A DNA stretch of 27,646 nt, taken from assembly GCA_945878385.1 (NCBI GenBank), contig CAMCTE010000007.1, positions 1-27,646 on the forward strand, given 5' to 3'. The position numbers and the translations under genes were made by a program. This document shows positions 6,673 to 13,748 of the stretch, in pieces. Positions within the stretch are counted from its first letter, which is position 1. Each line of letters opens with the position of its first letter. The stretch is from Azohydromonas lata NBRC 102462 (GTDB taxonomy: Bacteria; Pseudomonadota; Gammaproteobacteria; Burkholderiales; Burkholderiaceae_C). A model generated the notes under the pieces. The model was given only the letters and a program-made list of their open reading frames with translations. It was not told where the DNA came from and did no database searches.

Positions 6673-7848
6673 TTGAAAACCATGCTGTTGTCCCCCGCCT
6701 ATGTGGCTGCCGCGCTCGATCGGGTGGGGCACCGCGTGGCGGTACAAGCCATCCAGAGCATCAGAACCAGCAACCTGTATTTCGGCACCACGGGCTTGGC
6801 TAGCACCGACCTGGGCTCGGGTGGTGCCAATACGGTCCGGGTTCCCAAGCTTCGCGACGAACATGTTGCCGCTGAGAAATTCAAAGAGCTGTTGAGCCGG
6901 AAGTCCATGGCGCAGGCCGCCTCGGGCAGTCGGGCGCCGCGCCGCAATGCGATCCTGTTGTCCCAGGGCGTTGGGGCTCACTTCAACGTGGCCGAGAAGC
7001 GAAAGGAGCGGTTACTGGATGCGGTCGAGCGGGTCCAGGACAAGGCGGACGCGCTGGACCTGTCGCCTGCAGCCAAGGCCAGCCTGATCGCTCATGGGGT
7101 GAACAATTCCTCGGTTCAGCTTCTCAAGCTCTACAGGAAGGCGCGGGGCGAACCCGTCTCGATCACGGACGACGAGCTGTACAAGCCGGGCGTTCGCGTC
7201 ATCAATGCGCTCCATGACGAGAATGGGCAGATGATGGACTTTTACTACGGCGACAAGAGCCAGATCTTTCGCAGGCGCAACCCCGCGGTGGCCGAGGTTC
7301 TGCACCAACTGCTGGGGTTCACAGGACGCTTCAACCCCAACATCTCCGGGCGCGAGGCCTACCTCGCATCGGTTCCGAGCAATCCCAACGAGGGTTGGCA
7401 CAAGGACTGTGAGTTTTCCTACATGATCGTGGACGATGAGGAGCGTGAACGAGCCTTTTTCGGATCTATCAACAAGAAGCCCCAGCAGTACACCGTGACC
7501 CAGGCCATGTCCTGGTTCTTCAGGCACATGGTGCGGGTGCACGGGGGCGCCATCTATTTCGAAGGTTCGAATATCGCCTACGACGCGGTGTTCAGAAGCA
7601 CGCCGCGGGGCTTTTCAGATTCGCAGTTGGAGGCCTTTCGGCTCTTCAACTACATGAGCAGTACCAGCCCCGATTCGGGTTCGGAATTCTCGATGAAGAA
7701 GGGGTCGGTGATCTTTACGCTAGGCAGTCAGCCCGCCACCCCCACCAAGGCCATTTTTCGAGAATACTGGACGTTTGCGCCTGGCAAACTTCCCCGCGCC
7801 GACTCAAGTGCCGAGGGGGAGAATCATCTTTGGCCCAAATTTCATTGA
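6673..7848 (+). CDS. Unknown protein, translationally coupled to the amidohydrolase
   Basis: A 391-residue protein I do not recognise. TTG at 6673 is the likeliest start because AGAGGTG (6661-6667) sits 5 nt upstream, overlapping the end of the amidohydrolase gene; an ATG at 6682 is the alternative. No signal peptide or membrane segment is evident. The N-terminal ~130 residues are basic and helical (AEKRKERLLDAVERVQDKADALDL). The C-terminal part is aromatic-rich, with NPNEGWHKDCEFSY (238-250), RVHGGAIYFEGSNIAYD and KKGSVIFTLG...AIFREYWTF. HKD (243-245) followed by a KGSVIF and an R-x-Y/W strand recalls the HxD facial triad layout of Fe(II)/2OG dioxygenases, but no convincing distal histidine is seen, so this is weak. 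Base composition is somewhat less GC-rich than the flanking core genes. Confidence 0.7.
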   Translation: MKTMLLSPAYVAAALDRVGHRVAVQAIQSIRTSNLYFGTTGLASTDLGSGGANTVRVPKLRDEHVAAEKFKELLSRKSMAQAASGSRAPRRNAILLSQGVGAHFNVAEKRKERLLDAVERVQDKADALDLSPAAKASLIAHGVNNSSVQLLKLYRKARGEPVSITDDELYKPGVRVINALHDENGQMMDFYYGDKSQIFRRRNPAVAEVLHQLLGFTGRFNPNISGREAYLASVPSNPNEGWHKDCEFSYMIVDDEERERAFFGSINKKPQQYTVTQAMSWFFRHMVRVHGGAIYFEGSNIAYDAVFRSTPRGFSDSQLEAFRLFNYMSSTSPDSGSEFSMKKGSVIFTLGSQPATPTKAIFREYWTFAPGKLPRADSSAEGENHLWPKFH

Positions 7849-8022
7849 TGCTCGCATGAATACTGCCCAGAGGCGTTGCGGGGAAGCCTGCGCACTGGCC
7901 TGTGGCTGATGAACAGGCGGGGGGGGCTTTCACACTGATTTTCACCCTACCCAAAGCGGTCGAGAGGTGTATAAAGGTCATATGATGGGCGCTTGTCCAA
8001 CGACCTAAGGGCGGTGGTGACC

Positions 8023-10053
8023 ATGCCATCCGATCTGACGACGGCCTACCAGGATTTGCCCGACAACAAGAAGTTACAGATCAATCGAAAGTTTGCTGAA
8101 CTGGATGCTGATGTGGCCGTTCGGGTGGACGACTTCTTGCAAAAAGCAGTAGACCGCGCAGAGGGATGGCATCCAGGGCATGCGCTGCAGGGGCACTATC
8201 AGCGCAAGGATGGCGTTGCCGAGGTGTTCCAACTGGCATCCTCGGTGGGGGTTGGGGCGCTCATGTATGGGCTGGCCCAGGGGGCGATCGTCGCCGCGGG
8301 CGTATCGGCCAGCGTCGTCAGTTTTGGTATCGTACCAGCAGTGACCTTGGTGGCCGGGGCCATCATTCTAAAGACCAAGGCTGAAATTCATCACAAGCGG
8401 GTGACGCTGAGATTCAAGTCGGGGTTGGGCAAGCTCAAGAGTGCTCGCTCCGCCAAGCCTACTAAAGGATTTGAGGTGAATACAGATCCTGCGAATGAAT
8501 TTGTCAATCAATTCGCTGCGGTGATGCACGAGGCAGGTGAAAAACTTAACCGCAAGTATTTGCGTGTTGCGCGGGTGAGCAAGGGCTCCTTTTCCCGTTT
8601 CGTACTCAAATCGGGAAGCTTTCACAGCTCTTTTTTGAAGGATGCCGACCGCAATGATATTACCAAGGCGCAGGCATTGGTGAATCAGGCTTGGGAGGAT
8701 CCTTCAAAGAACGAATCGCTTTTGCTGGCTGTACTGGAGCTTCATTTCTACGGGACGACGGTCTACCAAGCGCTGGAAGAGTATCTGGATCTCCTTTCCA
8801 CTGAAAGGACAAAACATCTGGATAACATGACGGCCTTGCGCGCCCACATCGTGAGACAGATGCACTTGGCGGGTAATCACGACGGCTGCGGAGCTGCATG
8901 CGGAAAAATGGCACCGGCCTTATTGAATCAGAAGTGCGAAGAAATTGCACAAATGATCCGCGCGGAATATGAGGCCATGCAGAGAGCACAGGAAAGCATA
9001 CGGCAGTCGATACAGCAGAGCCAAGCCTTCACCAGACAGAGGCAATATGAAGACAGACGGCAGCTCTTGTCGGGCCTGGGGAGCGAGGGTGTGCCGGCAA
9101 AAGATCTCAAATTGCGTGCCAAACACCTGCGCAGGATGGATCGGAAGCTGGCTGCGAACCAGGCCGACTATGCGGCAGCAGATGCGCATTTCAAGGCGGC
9201 CGGTAACCTGATCAGCGGCTATCAATCCAGTATTTCAAAGGTGGCTGCCAGCAATACTGAAGTCACGGGGGAAGGGTATTTTGACCACCGTCTTGTCTCA
9301 GCTGGTTGGCACCGAACCACCATCAACGCGTCTGAGTTGGGGAGCGCCATGAGCGCCTTCAAGGCCGAGGATCGGGACCTGATCAGGGGCGGGCTCGAGC
9401 TGGCGACTGGGGAGGTGTCCGCCGCCAGTGTCTTGGCCTATGGCGTGGATCAAGCCGGAAACGCAGCCGGCAATGCGGTGTCAGAAGCCGTCACGGTGGC
9501 CGGTGGCGCCGCATCCGTGGGACCCGGTGCCGTTGTGGGCATGGCCATCGACACGATACGGGATCTCTACGAGAGTCGCCAACTGGTCCGTCGGCTTCAT
9601 GTGGGCGGCAAGGCCAGCCGAGAAGTCTGGGACAAGTTGAAGACATCGGGCCTGGACGCCGCCTTGGCGGATCTCAAGGCCGTTGGCCTGAATCGCGACA
9701 AGCTGCCTGCGATTGGGCAGCGCATCAAGCATTACGTTGACAAGATGGCCGATATTGAAAAACAGATGCAGAAGGTGCAGCGACAGGCGCCCTACGCATC
9801 CATATTCGTCAAGGACTTTTACGACAACTCGCTCTTCAAATCTTGCCAGGACGCGATCGAGGCCTGGCATGCTTGTTGTTACAAGGACAAGCAATACGCC
9901 AAGCTGGAAACCAGCGCCCTGGCGTTCTTGGGCATCTTGAAGACCATGCAGAAGAACCTTGAAAGCGCCAGCCACGGCGCGGTGGTGAAGGCCGATGTGT
10001 TGTTCACGCAGGCCGGCCCGGCGTCACAGCCCAGCTATTACGACCAGCTGTAA
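8023..10053 (+). CDS. Large unknown helical protein with two glycine-rich hydrophobic regions
   Basis: A 676-residue protein of unknown function. I favour ATG 8023, with AAGGG at 8007-8011, over an in-frame TTG at 7993. Residues 72-116 form a Gly/Ala/Val-rich hydrophobic hairpin that could cross or insert in a membrane. Residues ~470-510 form a second Gly/Ala-rich stretch (QAGNAAGNAV, GGAASVGPGAVVG). Between them lie charged helical regions, including a likely coiled coil (~296-350, rich in Gln/Glu/Arg). There is no signal peptide and there are no catalytic motifs I can name. The coding DNA is distinctly AT-richer (especially 8460-9250) and uses more A/T third positions than the neighbours, suggesting acquisition by transfer. 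A membrane-inserting or secreted-effector role is only a guess. Its 3' end converges with the MBL-fold gene, 16 nt away. Confidence 0.75.
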   Translation: MPSDLTTAYQDLPDNKKLQINRKFAELDADVAVRVDDFLQKAVDRAEGWHPGHALQGHYQRKDGVAEVFQLASSVGVGALMYGLAQGAIVAAGVSASVVSFGIVPAVTLVAGAIILKTKAEIHHKRVTLRFKSGLGKLKSARSAKPTKGFEVNTDPANEFVNQFAAVMHEAGEKLNRKYLRVARVSKGSFSRFVLKSGSFHSSFLKDADRNDITKAQALVNQAWEDPSKNESLLLAVLELHFYGTTVYQALEEYLDLLSTERTKHLDNMTALRAHIVRQMHLAGNHDGCGAACGKMAPALLNQKCEEIAQMIRAEYEAMQRAQESIRQSIQQSQAFTRQRQYEDRRQLLSGLGSEGVPAKDLKLRAKHLRRMDRKLAANQADYAAADAHFKAAGNLISGYQSSISKVAASNTEVTGEGYFDHRLVSAGWHRTTINASELGSAMSAFKAEDRDLIRGGLELATGEVSAASVLAYGVDQAGNAAGNAVSEAVTVAGGAASVGPGAVVGMAIDTIRDLYESRQLVRRLHVGGKASREVWDKLKTSGLDAALADLKAVGLNRDKLPAIGQRIKHYVDKMADIEKQMQKVQRQAPYASIFVKDFYDNSLFKSCQDAIEAWHACCYKDKQYAKLETSALAFLGILKTMQKNLESASHGAVVKADVLFTQAGPASQPSYYDQL

Positions 10054-10069
10054 GGCCGCCTGTCCGGCT

Positions 10070-11155
10070 TCAAGGCGCGAAGCGCCAAACACCATGGGCG
10101 TCCATGCGCCTGTGCAGTTCCCCGCGCTGCCACAGCGCATGCAGGTGGGCCACCGCCTCGCCCATGGCGAAGGTGGTCTGGTGCAGGTCCAGGTTGGGGC
10201 GGAACAGGATGGTCAGCAGCTCGGCTGCGCAGGCGGGTGATTCGCTGCAGCGCTTGTGGGTGTCGGCCAGCCGGTCCACATGGTGTTCACGCAATTGCCG
10301 GATGCGCGGGTGCAGGCCGGTGAAGGGGCGGCCGTGTGAGGGCAGCACCAGGGTGGTCTCGGGCAGGCCTTCGTAGGCGTCCAGTGAGCGCAGGTACAGC
10401 GTCAGCGGGTTGGCTTCGGGCTCGATGTCGATGACGCTGACATTGGTGCTGATGCGGGGCAGCACCATGTCACCCGAGATCAGCAGGTTCAGGCTGGCGC
10501 AGTGCAGGGCGATGTGCTCGGGGGCGTGCCCGTAGCCGGCGATGCAGGCCCAGCGGTGATCACCGATGGTCAGCACATCGCCGTCCATGAGCCGCCGGTA
10601 GACATCCGGCACCTGCGGCACCATGGTGCCGTAGTAGTTGCCGCGCTGGCGCACCTTTTCAATGGCGTCGGGGTCGGTCAGGCCATGGCTGCGGAAGAAG
10701 GCGGCAGCACTTTCGCCACCGTGGCCGATGGTGGAACGGCTGGCCATGCGCGCGGCGTTCCAATCGGTGCCGCTGATCCACATCCGGCAGGGCTGCTCGG
10801 GCGTGCCCCACTTTTCGGTGAGCCAATGGGCCAGGCCGATGTGGTCGGGGTGCATGTGGGTGACGATCACCCGCAGTACGGGCAGGCCTTCAAGATGCTC
10901 TTGGAACACCTGCTCCCAGGCCGCGCGGGTGGCGTCATTGGAGATGCCGCAGTCCACGATGGCCCAGCCTTCCCGCACGCTGCCCTGGCCATCCTCCAGG
11001 CGGTCCTTCAGCAGCCACAGGTTGATGTGGTCCAGCGCGAAGGGCAGGCCCATGCGCACCCACTTCACGCCCGGGGCCACTGCCAGCACCGAGCCGGCCT
11101 GTGGAAGCTGTTCGCCCAACGGGTAGTGCAGCTCGTGTTCCTTTGCATTGGCCAT
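10070..11155 (-). CDS. Metallo-beta-lactamase-fold hydrolase, divergent from liuR
   Basis: A 361-residue MBL-fold protein. The binuclear metal-site motifs are complete: THMHPDH (His100, His102, Asp104, His105), GHAPEH (His210), SGDMVLP (Asp229) and PSHGRPF (His274). The ~80 residues after the last motif look like the small helical/winged-helix tail seen in LACTB2-like members. It is probably a cytoplasmic hydrolase acting on a thioester or ester, but the substrate is unknown. It faces away from liuR across 59 nt that contain a LiuR-type operator. The operator is oriented with its conserved -10-like flank towards this gene, so it is likely part of the LiuR regulon and may act on a CoA thioester in leucine/isovalerate breakdown. 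No strong Shine-Dalgarno precedes the ATG. Confidence 0.87.
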   Translation of the reverse strand: MANAKEHELHYPLGEQLPQAGSVLAVAPGVKWVRMGLPFALDHINLWLLKDRLEDGQGSVREGWAIVDCGISNDATRAAWEQVFQEHLEGLPVLRVIVTHMHPDHIGLAHWLTEKWGTPEQPCRMWISGTDWNAARMASRSTIGHGGESAAAFFRSHGLTDPDAIEKVRQRGNYYGTMVPQVPDVYRRLMDGDVLTIGDHRWACIAGYGHAPEHIALHCASLNLLISGDMVLPRISTNVSVIDIEPEANPLTLYLRSLDAYEGLPETTLVLPSHGRPFTGLHPRIRQLREHHVDRLADTHKRCSESPACAAELLTILFRPNLDLHQTTFAMGEAVAHLHALWQRGELHRRMDAHGVWRFAP

Positions 11156-11170
11156 GGTGGACGGTTCGCC

Positions 11171-11200
11171 TTACATTTACGTTTACGTTAACGTCAGTCT
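11171..11200 (-). promoter_or_regulatory. LiuR-type operator between MBL hydrolase gene and liuR
   Basis: ACGTTTACGTTAACGT at 11179-11194 is a one-mismatch version of the 16-bp palindrome found before liuA and liuB. On the - strand it is preceded by TAGACT (a -10-like hexamer) exactly as the other two sites are preceded by TACAAT and TAGAAT, so this copy is oriented towards the MBL gene. Its location between divergent genes also fits autoregulation of liuR. Binding by LiuR is inferred from position and repetition. Confidence 0.75.
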
Positions 11201-11214
11201 ACCGAACACGCCCC

Positions 11215-11751
11215 ATGAAGGCCAATTCAACCAAGGCCGCCGCCCGCCGGGATGTCGGCGGCCCTTACACCATCACCGAGCTGGCGCAGGAATTCGACAT
11301 CACGCCGCGGGCCATCCGCTTCTATGAAGATGTGGGGCTGCTGCAGCCTGCCCGTGAAGGGCGCAACCGCGTCTACACCCACCGCGACCGCACGCGGCTG
11401 AAGCTGACCTTGCGCGGCAAGCGCTTGGGGCTGACGCTGCAGGAGATCAAGCAGCTGGTGGACATGTACGACTCGCCCGACGACACCGCACCGCAGCTGC
11501 AGGCCTTCCTGGCTGTGTTGCAGGCGCACCGGGAACTGCTGGAACAGCAGCTGGAGGACATTGAGGTGACCCTGGCCGAAATTTCGCAGCACGAGGCGCG
11601 CTGCCGCTTGCTGTTGGCGGAGTCGGCGTCCCGCAAGGCCCTGAAGCCCGGGGGCAGCACGTGCGCCCAGCCCGAGCCCAAGGCGGGCCACAAGGCCGCG
11701 GCCAAGGGCCCCAAGCCGCGTGCGCGCGCCAAGGCCGCCGTGGAGGCCTGA
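11215..11751 (+). CDS. liuR: MerR-family transcriptional regulator LiuR
   Basis: A 178-residue MerR-type regulator. The N-terminal winged HTH is clear: YTITELAQEFDITPRAIRFYEDVGLLQPAREGRNRVY (18-54), followed by the second wing/helix RLKLTLRGKRLGLTLQEIKQLVDMY and a dimerisation coiled coil (~95-135). Its position beside liuA and between three matching palindromes identifies it as LiuR, known in proteobacteria as the regulator of branched-chain amino acid catabolism, probably responding to a pathway CoA ester. ATG 11215 was chosen because it begins right after the operator region; an upstream in-frame ATG (11101) would run through the operator and the start of the divergent gene. Residues ~140-178 form a Lys/Ala/Pro-rich basic tail not needed for the MerR fold. 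Confidence 0.92.
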   Translation: MKANSTKAAARRDVGGPYTITELAQEFDITPRAIRFYEDVGLLQPAREGRNRVYTHRDRTRLKLTLRGKRLGLTLQEIKQLVDMYDSPDDTAPQLQAFLAVLQAHRELLEQQLEDIEVTLAEISQHEARCRLLLAESASRKALKPGGSTCAQPEPKAGHKAAAKGPKPRARAKAAVEA

Positions 11752-11800
11752 TCCCCTGAAGGCGGTGCCTGCCGTCGCTGAACGGTCGGGATCGATTTCC

Positions 11801-11826
11801 TACAATTGACGTTTACGTAAACGTAA
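11801..11826 (+). promoter_or_regulatory. LiuR-type operator and overlapping promoter of liuA
   Basis: TACAAT (11801-11806, five of six matches to a -10 box) runs straight into TTGACG and the perfect 16-bp palindrome ACGTTTACGTAAACGT (11809-11824). A clear -35 at normal spacing is not obvious. The same composite arrangement recurs before liuB. Placing the palindrome immediately downstream of the -10 would suit repression; alternatively TTGACG (11806-11811) could be a -35 with the long ~20-bp spacer typical of MerR-activated promoters, though the downstream -10 match is poor. Confidence 0.8.
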
Positions 11827-11849
11827 GTTCCTTTAGATCTGGAGTCCCC

Positions 11850-13028
11850 ATGAACCTGCCTGGCCTGAACTTCCAACTGGGCGAAGACATCGATGCACTT
11901 CGCGACGCGGTGCGCGCGTTTTCGGATGCCGAGATTGCGCCGCGCGCAGCCGAAATTGACCGCAGCGACCAGTTCCCCATTGACCTGTGGCGCAAGATGG
12001 GCGAATTGGGGGTGCTGGGCATCACCGTGGGTGAGGAGTACGGTGGCGCCAATATGGGCTATGTGGCCCACATGGTGGCCATGGAAGAAATCAGCCGCGC
12101 CAGTGCCAGCGTGGGGCTTTCGTATGGTGCGCATTCCAACCTGTGCGTCAACCAGATCAAGCGCAACGGCAGCGAAGAGCAGCGCCGCAAGTACCTGCCC
12201 AAGCTGATCAGCGGCGAACATGTGGGCGCCTTGGCCATGAGCGAGCCGGGCGCCGGCAGCGACGTCATCAGCATGAAGTTGCGCGCGCAGGACAAGGGCG
12301 GCTACTACGTCCTGAACGGCTCGAAGATGTGGATCACCAACGGGCCGGATGCCGACACATTGGTGGTTTATGCCAAGACCGAACCCGAGCTGGGTGCTCG
12401 CGGGGTGACCGCCTTCCTCATCGAGAAAGGCATGAAGGGCTTTTCGATTGCGCAGAAGCTCGACAAGCTGGGCATGCGCGGTTCGCACACGGGTGAGCTG
12501 GTGTTCGAAAACGTGGAAGTGCCCGCCGAGAACATCCTGGGCGGCCTGAACAACGGCGCCAAGGTGCTGATGAGCGGCCTGGATTACGAACGCGCGGTGC
12601 TGGCCGCCGGGCCCATCGGCATCATGCAAAGCGTGATGGACAACGTGGTGCCCTACATCCACGACCGCAAGCAGTTCGGGCAGAGCATCGGCGAGTTCCA
12701 GCTCATCCAGGGCAAGGTGGCCGACATGTATACCGTCTTGCAGGCCGCGCGCAGCTTCTGCTACACCGTGGGCAAGAACCTGGACATGCTGGGCACGCAG
12801 CACGTGCGCCAGGTGCGCAAAGACTGCGCCAGCGTCATTCTTTGGTGTGCGGAGAAGGCCACCTGGATGGCCGGTGAAGGCATCCAGATCTTCGGTGGCA
12901 ACGGCTATATCAACGAATACCCCTTGGGCCGGCTGTGGCGCGACGCCAAGCTGTACGAGATTGGCGCAGGCACCAGTGAAATCCGCCGCATGCTGATTGG
13001 GCGTGAGTTGTTTGCCGAGACGATGTGA
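11850..13028 (+). CDS. liuA: Isovaleryl-CoA dehydrogenase
   Basis: A 392-residue FAD-dependent acyl-CoA dehydrogenase that oxidises isovaleryl-CoA to 3-methylcrotonyl-CoA, the third step of leucine breakdown, passing electrons to ETF. IVD identity rests on GLDYERAVLA with the catalytic base Glu247 in helix G, and LYEIGAGTSEIRRM (368-381), where the usual YEGT base position is Gly. The ACAD fingerprints MSEPGAGSD (130-138) and the FAD-binding WITNGPDAD are present, and IQIFGGNGYINEYP is typical. Length is normal. A Shine-Dalgarno (TCTGGAG, 11838-11844) precedes the ATG, and a LiuR-type operator lies just upstream. It is separated from liuB by nine kilobases, unlike the compact liuRABCDE order of Pseudomonas. 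Confidence 0.96.
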   Translation: MNLPGLNFQLGEDIDALRDAVRAFSDAEIAPRAAEIDRSDQFPIDLWRKMGELGVLGITVGEEYGGANMGYVAHMVAMEEISRASASVGLSYGAHSNLCVNQIKRNGSEEQRRKYLPKLISGEHVGALAMSEPGAGSDVISMKLRAQDKGGYYVLNGSKMWITNGPDADTLVVYAKTEPELGARGVTAFLIEKGMKGFSIAQKLDKLGMRGSHTGELVFENVEVPAENILGGLNNGAKVLMSGLDYERAVLAAGPIGIMQSVMDNVVPYIHDRKQFGQSIGEFQLIQGKVADMYTVLQAARSFCYTVGKNLDMLGTQHVRQVRKDCASVILWCAEKATWMAGEGIQIFGGNGYINEYPLGRLWRDAKLYEIGAGTSEIRRMLIGRELFAETM

Positions 13029-13082
13029 AGGCCGTGGCGCACGGAAAATGACCGCTTTCATGAACAGGGAGAACGAAAAGCC

Positions 13083-13748
13083 ATGAGCCTGCACCTGGAC
13101 GAACTCTTCACCAACAACCGCCATTGGGCTGCTGCCACCGAAGCGCGCGACCCGGGTTTCTTTGCCCGCCTGGCCAAGCAGCAGACGCCCAAGTACATGT
13201 GGATCGGCTGTGCCGACAGCCGTGTGCCGGCCAACGAAATCACGGGGCTCGACCCCGGTGAAATATTCGTGCACCGCAATGTGGCCAATGTGGTGGTGCA
13301 CTCTGACTTGAACGCGCTGTCCACCATCCAGTTCGCGGTGGAGCACCTCAAGGTGGAGCACATCATGGTGGTGGGCCACTACGGTTGCGCAGGCGTGCGC
13401 GCAGCCATGCGCGGTATCCGCGTGGGCCTGGCCGACAACTGGCTGCGCCATGTGCACGATGTGCGGCTGCGCCACCGCAAGCGCCTGGACCACCTTGAAT
13501 TCGGCGAGCAGGAAGACATCCTGTGCGAGATGAATGTGATCGAGCAGGTGGGCAACATTGCGCTGACCACCACCATCCAGGACGCCTGGGCGCGTGGCCA
13601 GGAAGTGGCGGTGCACGGTTGGGTGTACGGCATCCACAACGGCTTGCTGAAGGACCTGCATGTGACCATGCACAAGCCCGACGCGGTGGTGGACGTGTTT
13701 GCCGCCGCGCTCAAGCGCTACCCTTTGCGGATGCCCAGCGATGCCTGA
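13083..13748 (+). CDS. can: Beta-class carbonic anhydrase
   Basis: A 221-residue beta-carbonic anhydrase that interconverts CO2 and bicarbonate in the cytoplasm. The zinc site and catalytic dyad are visible: CADSR (Cys43, Asp45, Arg47) and HYGCAG (His99, Cys102). RNVANVV, the conserved segment before HSDLNALSTIQFAVEHL, is intact. It resembles the E. coli Can type. The ATG follows GGGAG (13069-13073). The last eight bases overlap aceK, so the two are translationally coupled. In a liu cluster it could provide bicarbonate for the biotin-dependent methylcrotonyl-CoA carboxylase; that link is inference from position. Confidence 0.94.
   Translation: MSLHLDELFTNNRHWAAATEARDPGFFARLAKQQTPKYMWIGCADSRVPANEITGLDPGEIFVHRNVANVVVHSDLNALSTIQFAVEHLKVEHIMVVGHYGCAGVRAAMRGIRVGLADNWLRHVHDVRLRHRKRLDHLEFGEQEDILCEMNVIEQVGNIALTTTIQDAWARGQEVAVHGWVYGIHNGLLKDLHVTMHKPDAVVDVFAAALKRYPLRMPSDA

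Noticed and set aside
7947..7986. TATAAA (7970) and TATGAT (7981) as a promoter for the 8023 gene
   Set aside because: The -10-like hexamers are good, but no -35 hexamer lies at a usable spacing; the AT-rich patch alone is weak evidence, so no promoter was annotated.
7993..8022. TTG start ten codons upstream of the 676-residue protein
   Set aside because: No Shine-Dalgarno at proper spacing precedes TTG 7993, whereas AAGGG precedes ATG 8023; kept only as an alternative.
10054..10083. Bidirectional terminator between the convergent 8023 and MBL genes
   Set aside because: GGCGC-GAA-GCGCC near 10074-10086 is only a 5-bp stem inside the MBL coding end and has no T tract on either strand.
11101..11214. 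Longer LiuR beginning at ATG 11101
   Set aside because: It would overlap the divergent MBL gene and read through the operator; the extra residues show no MerR similarity.
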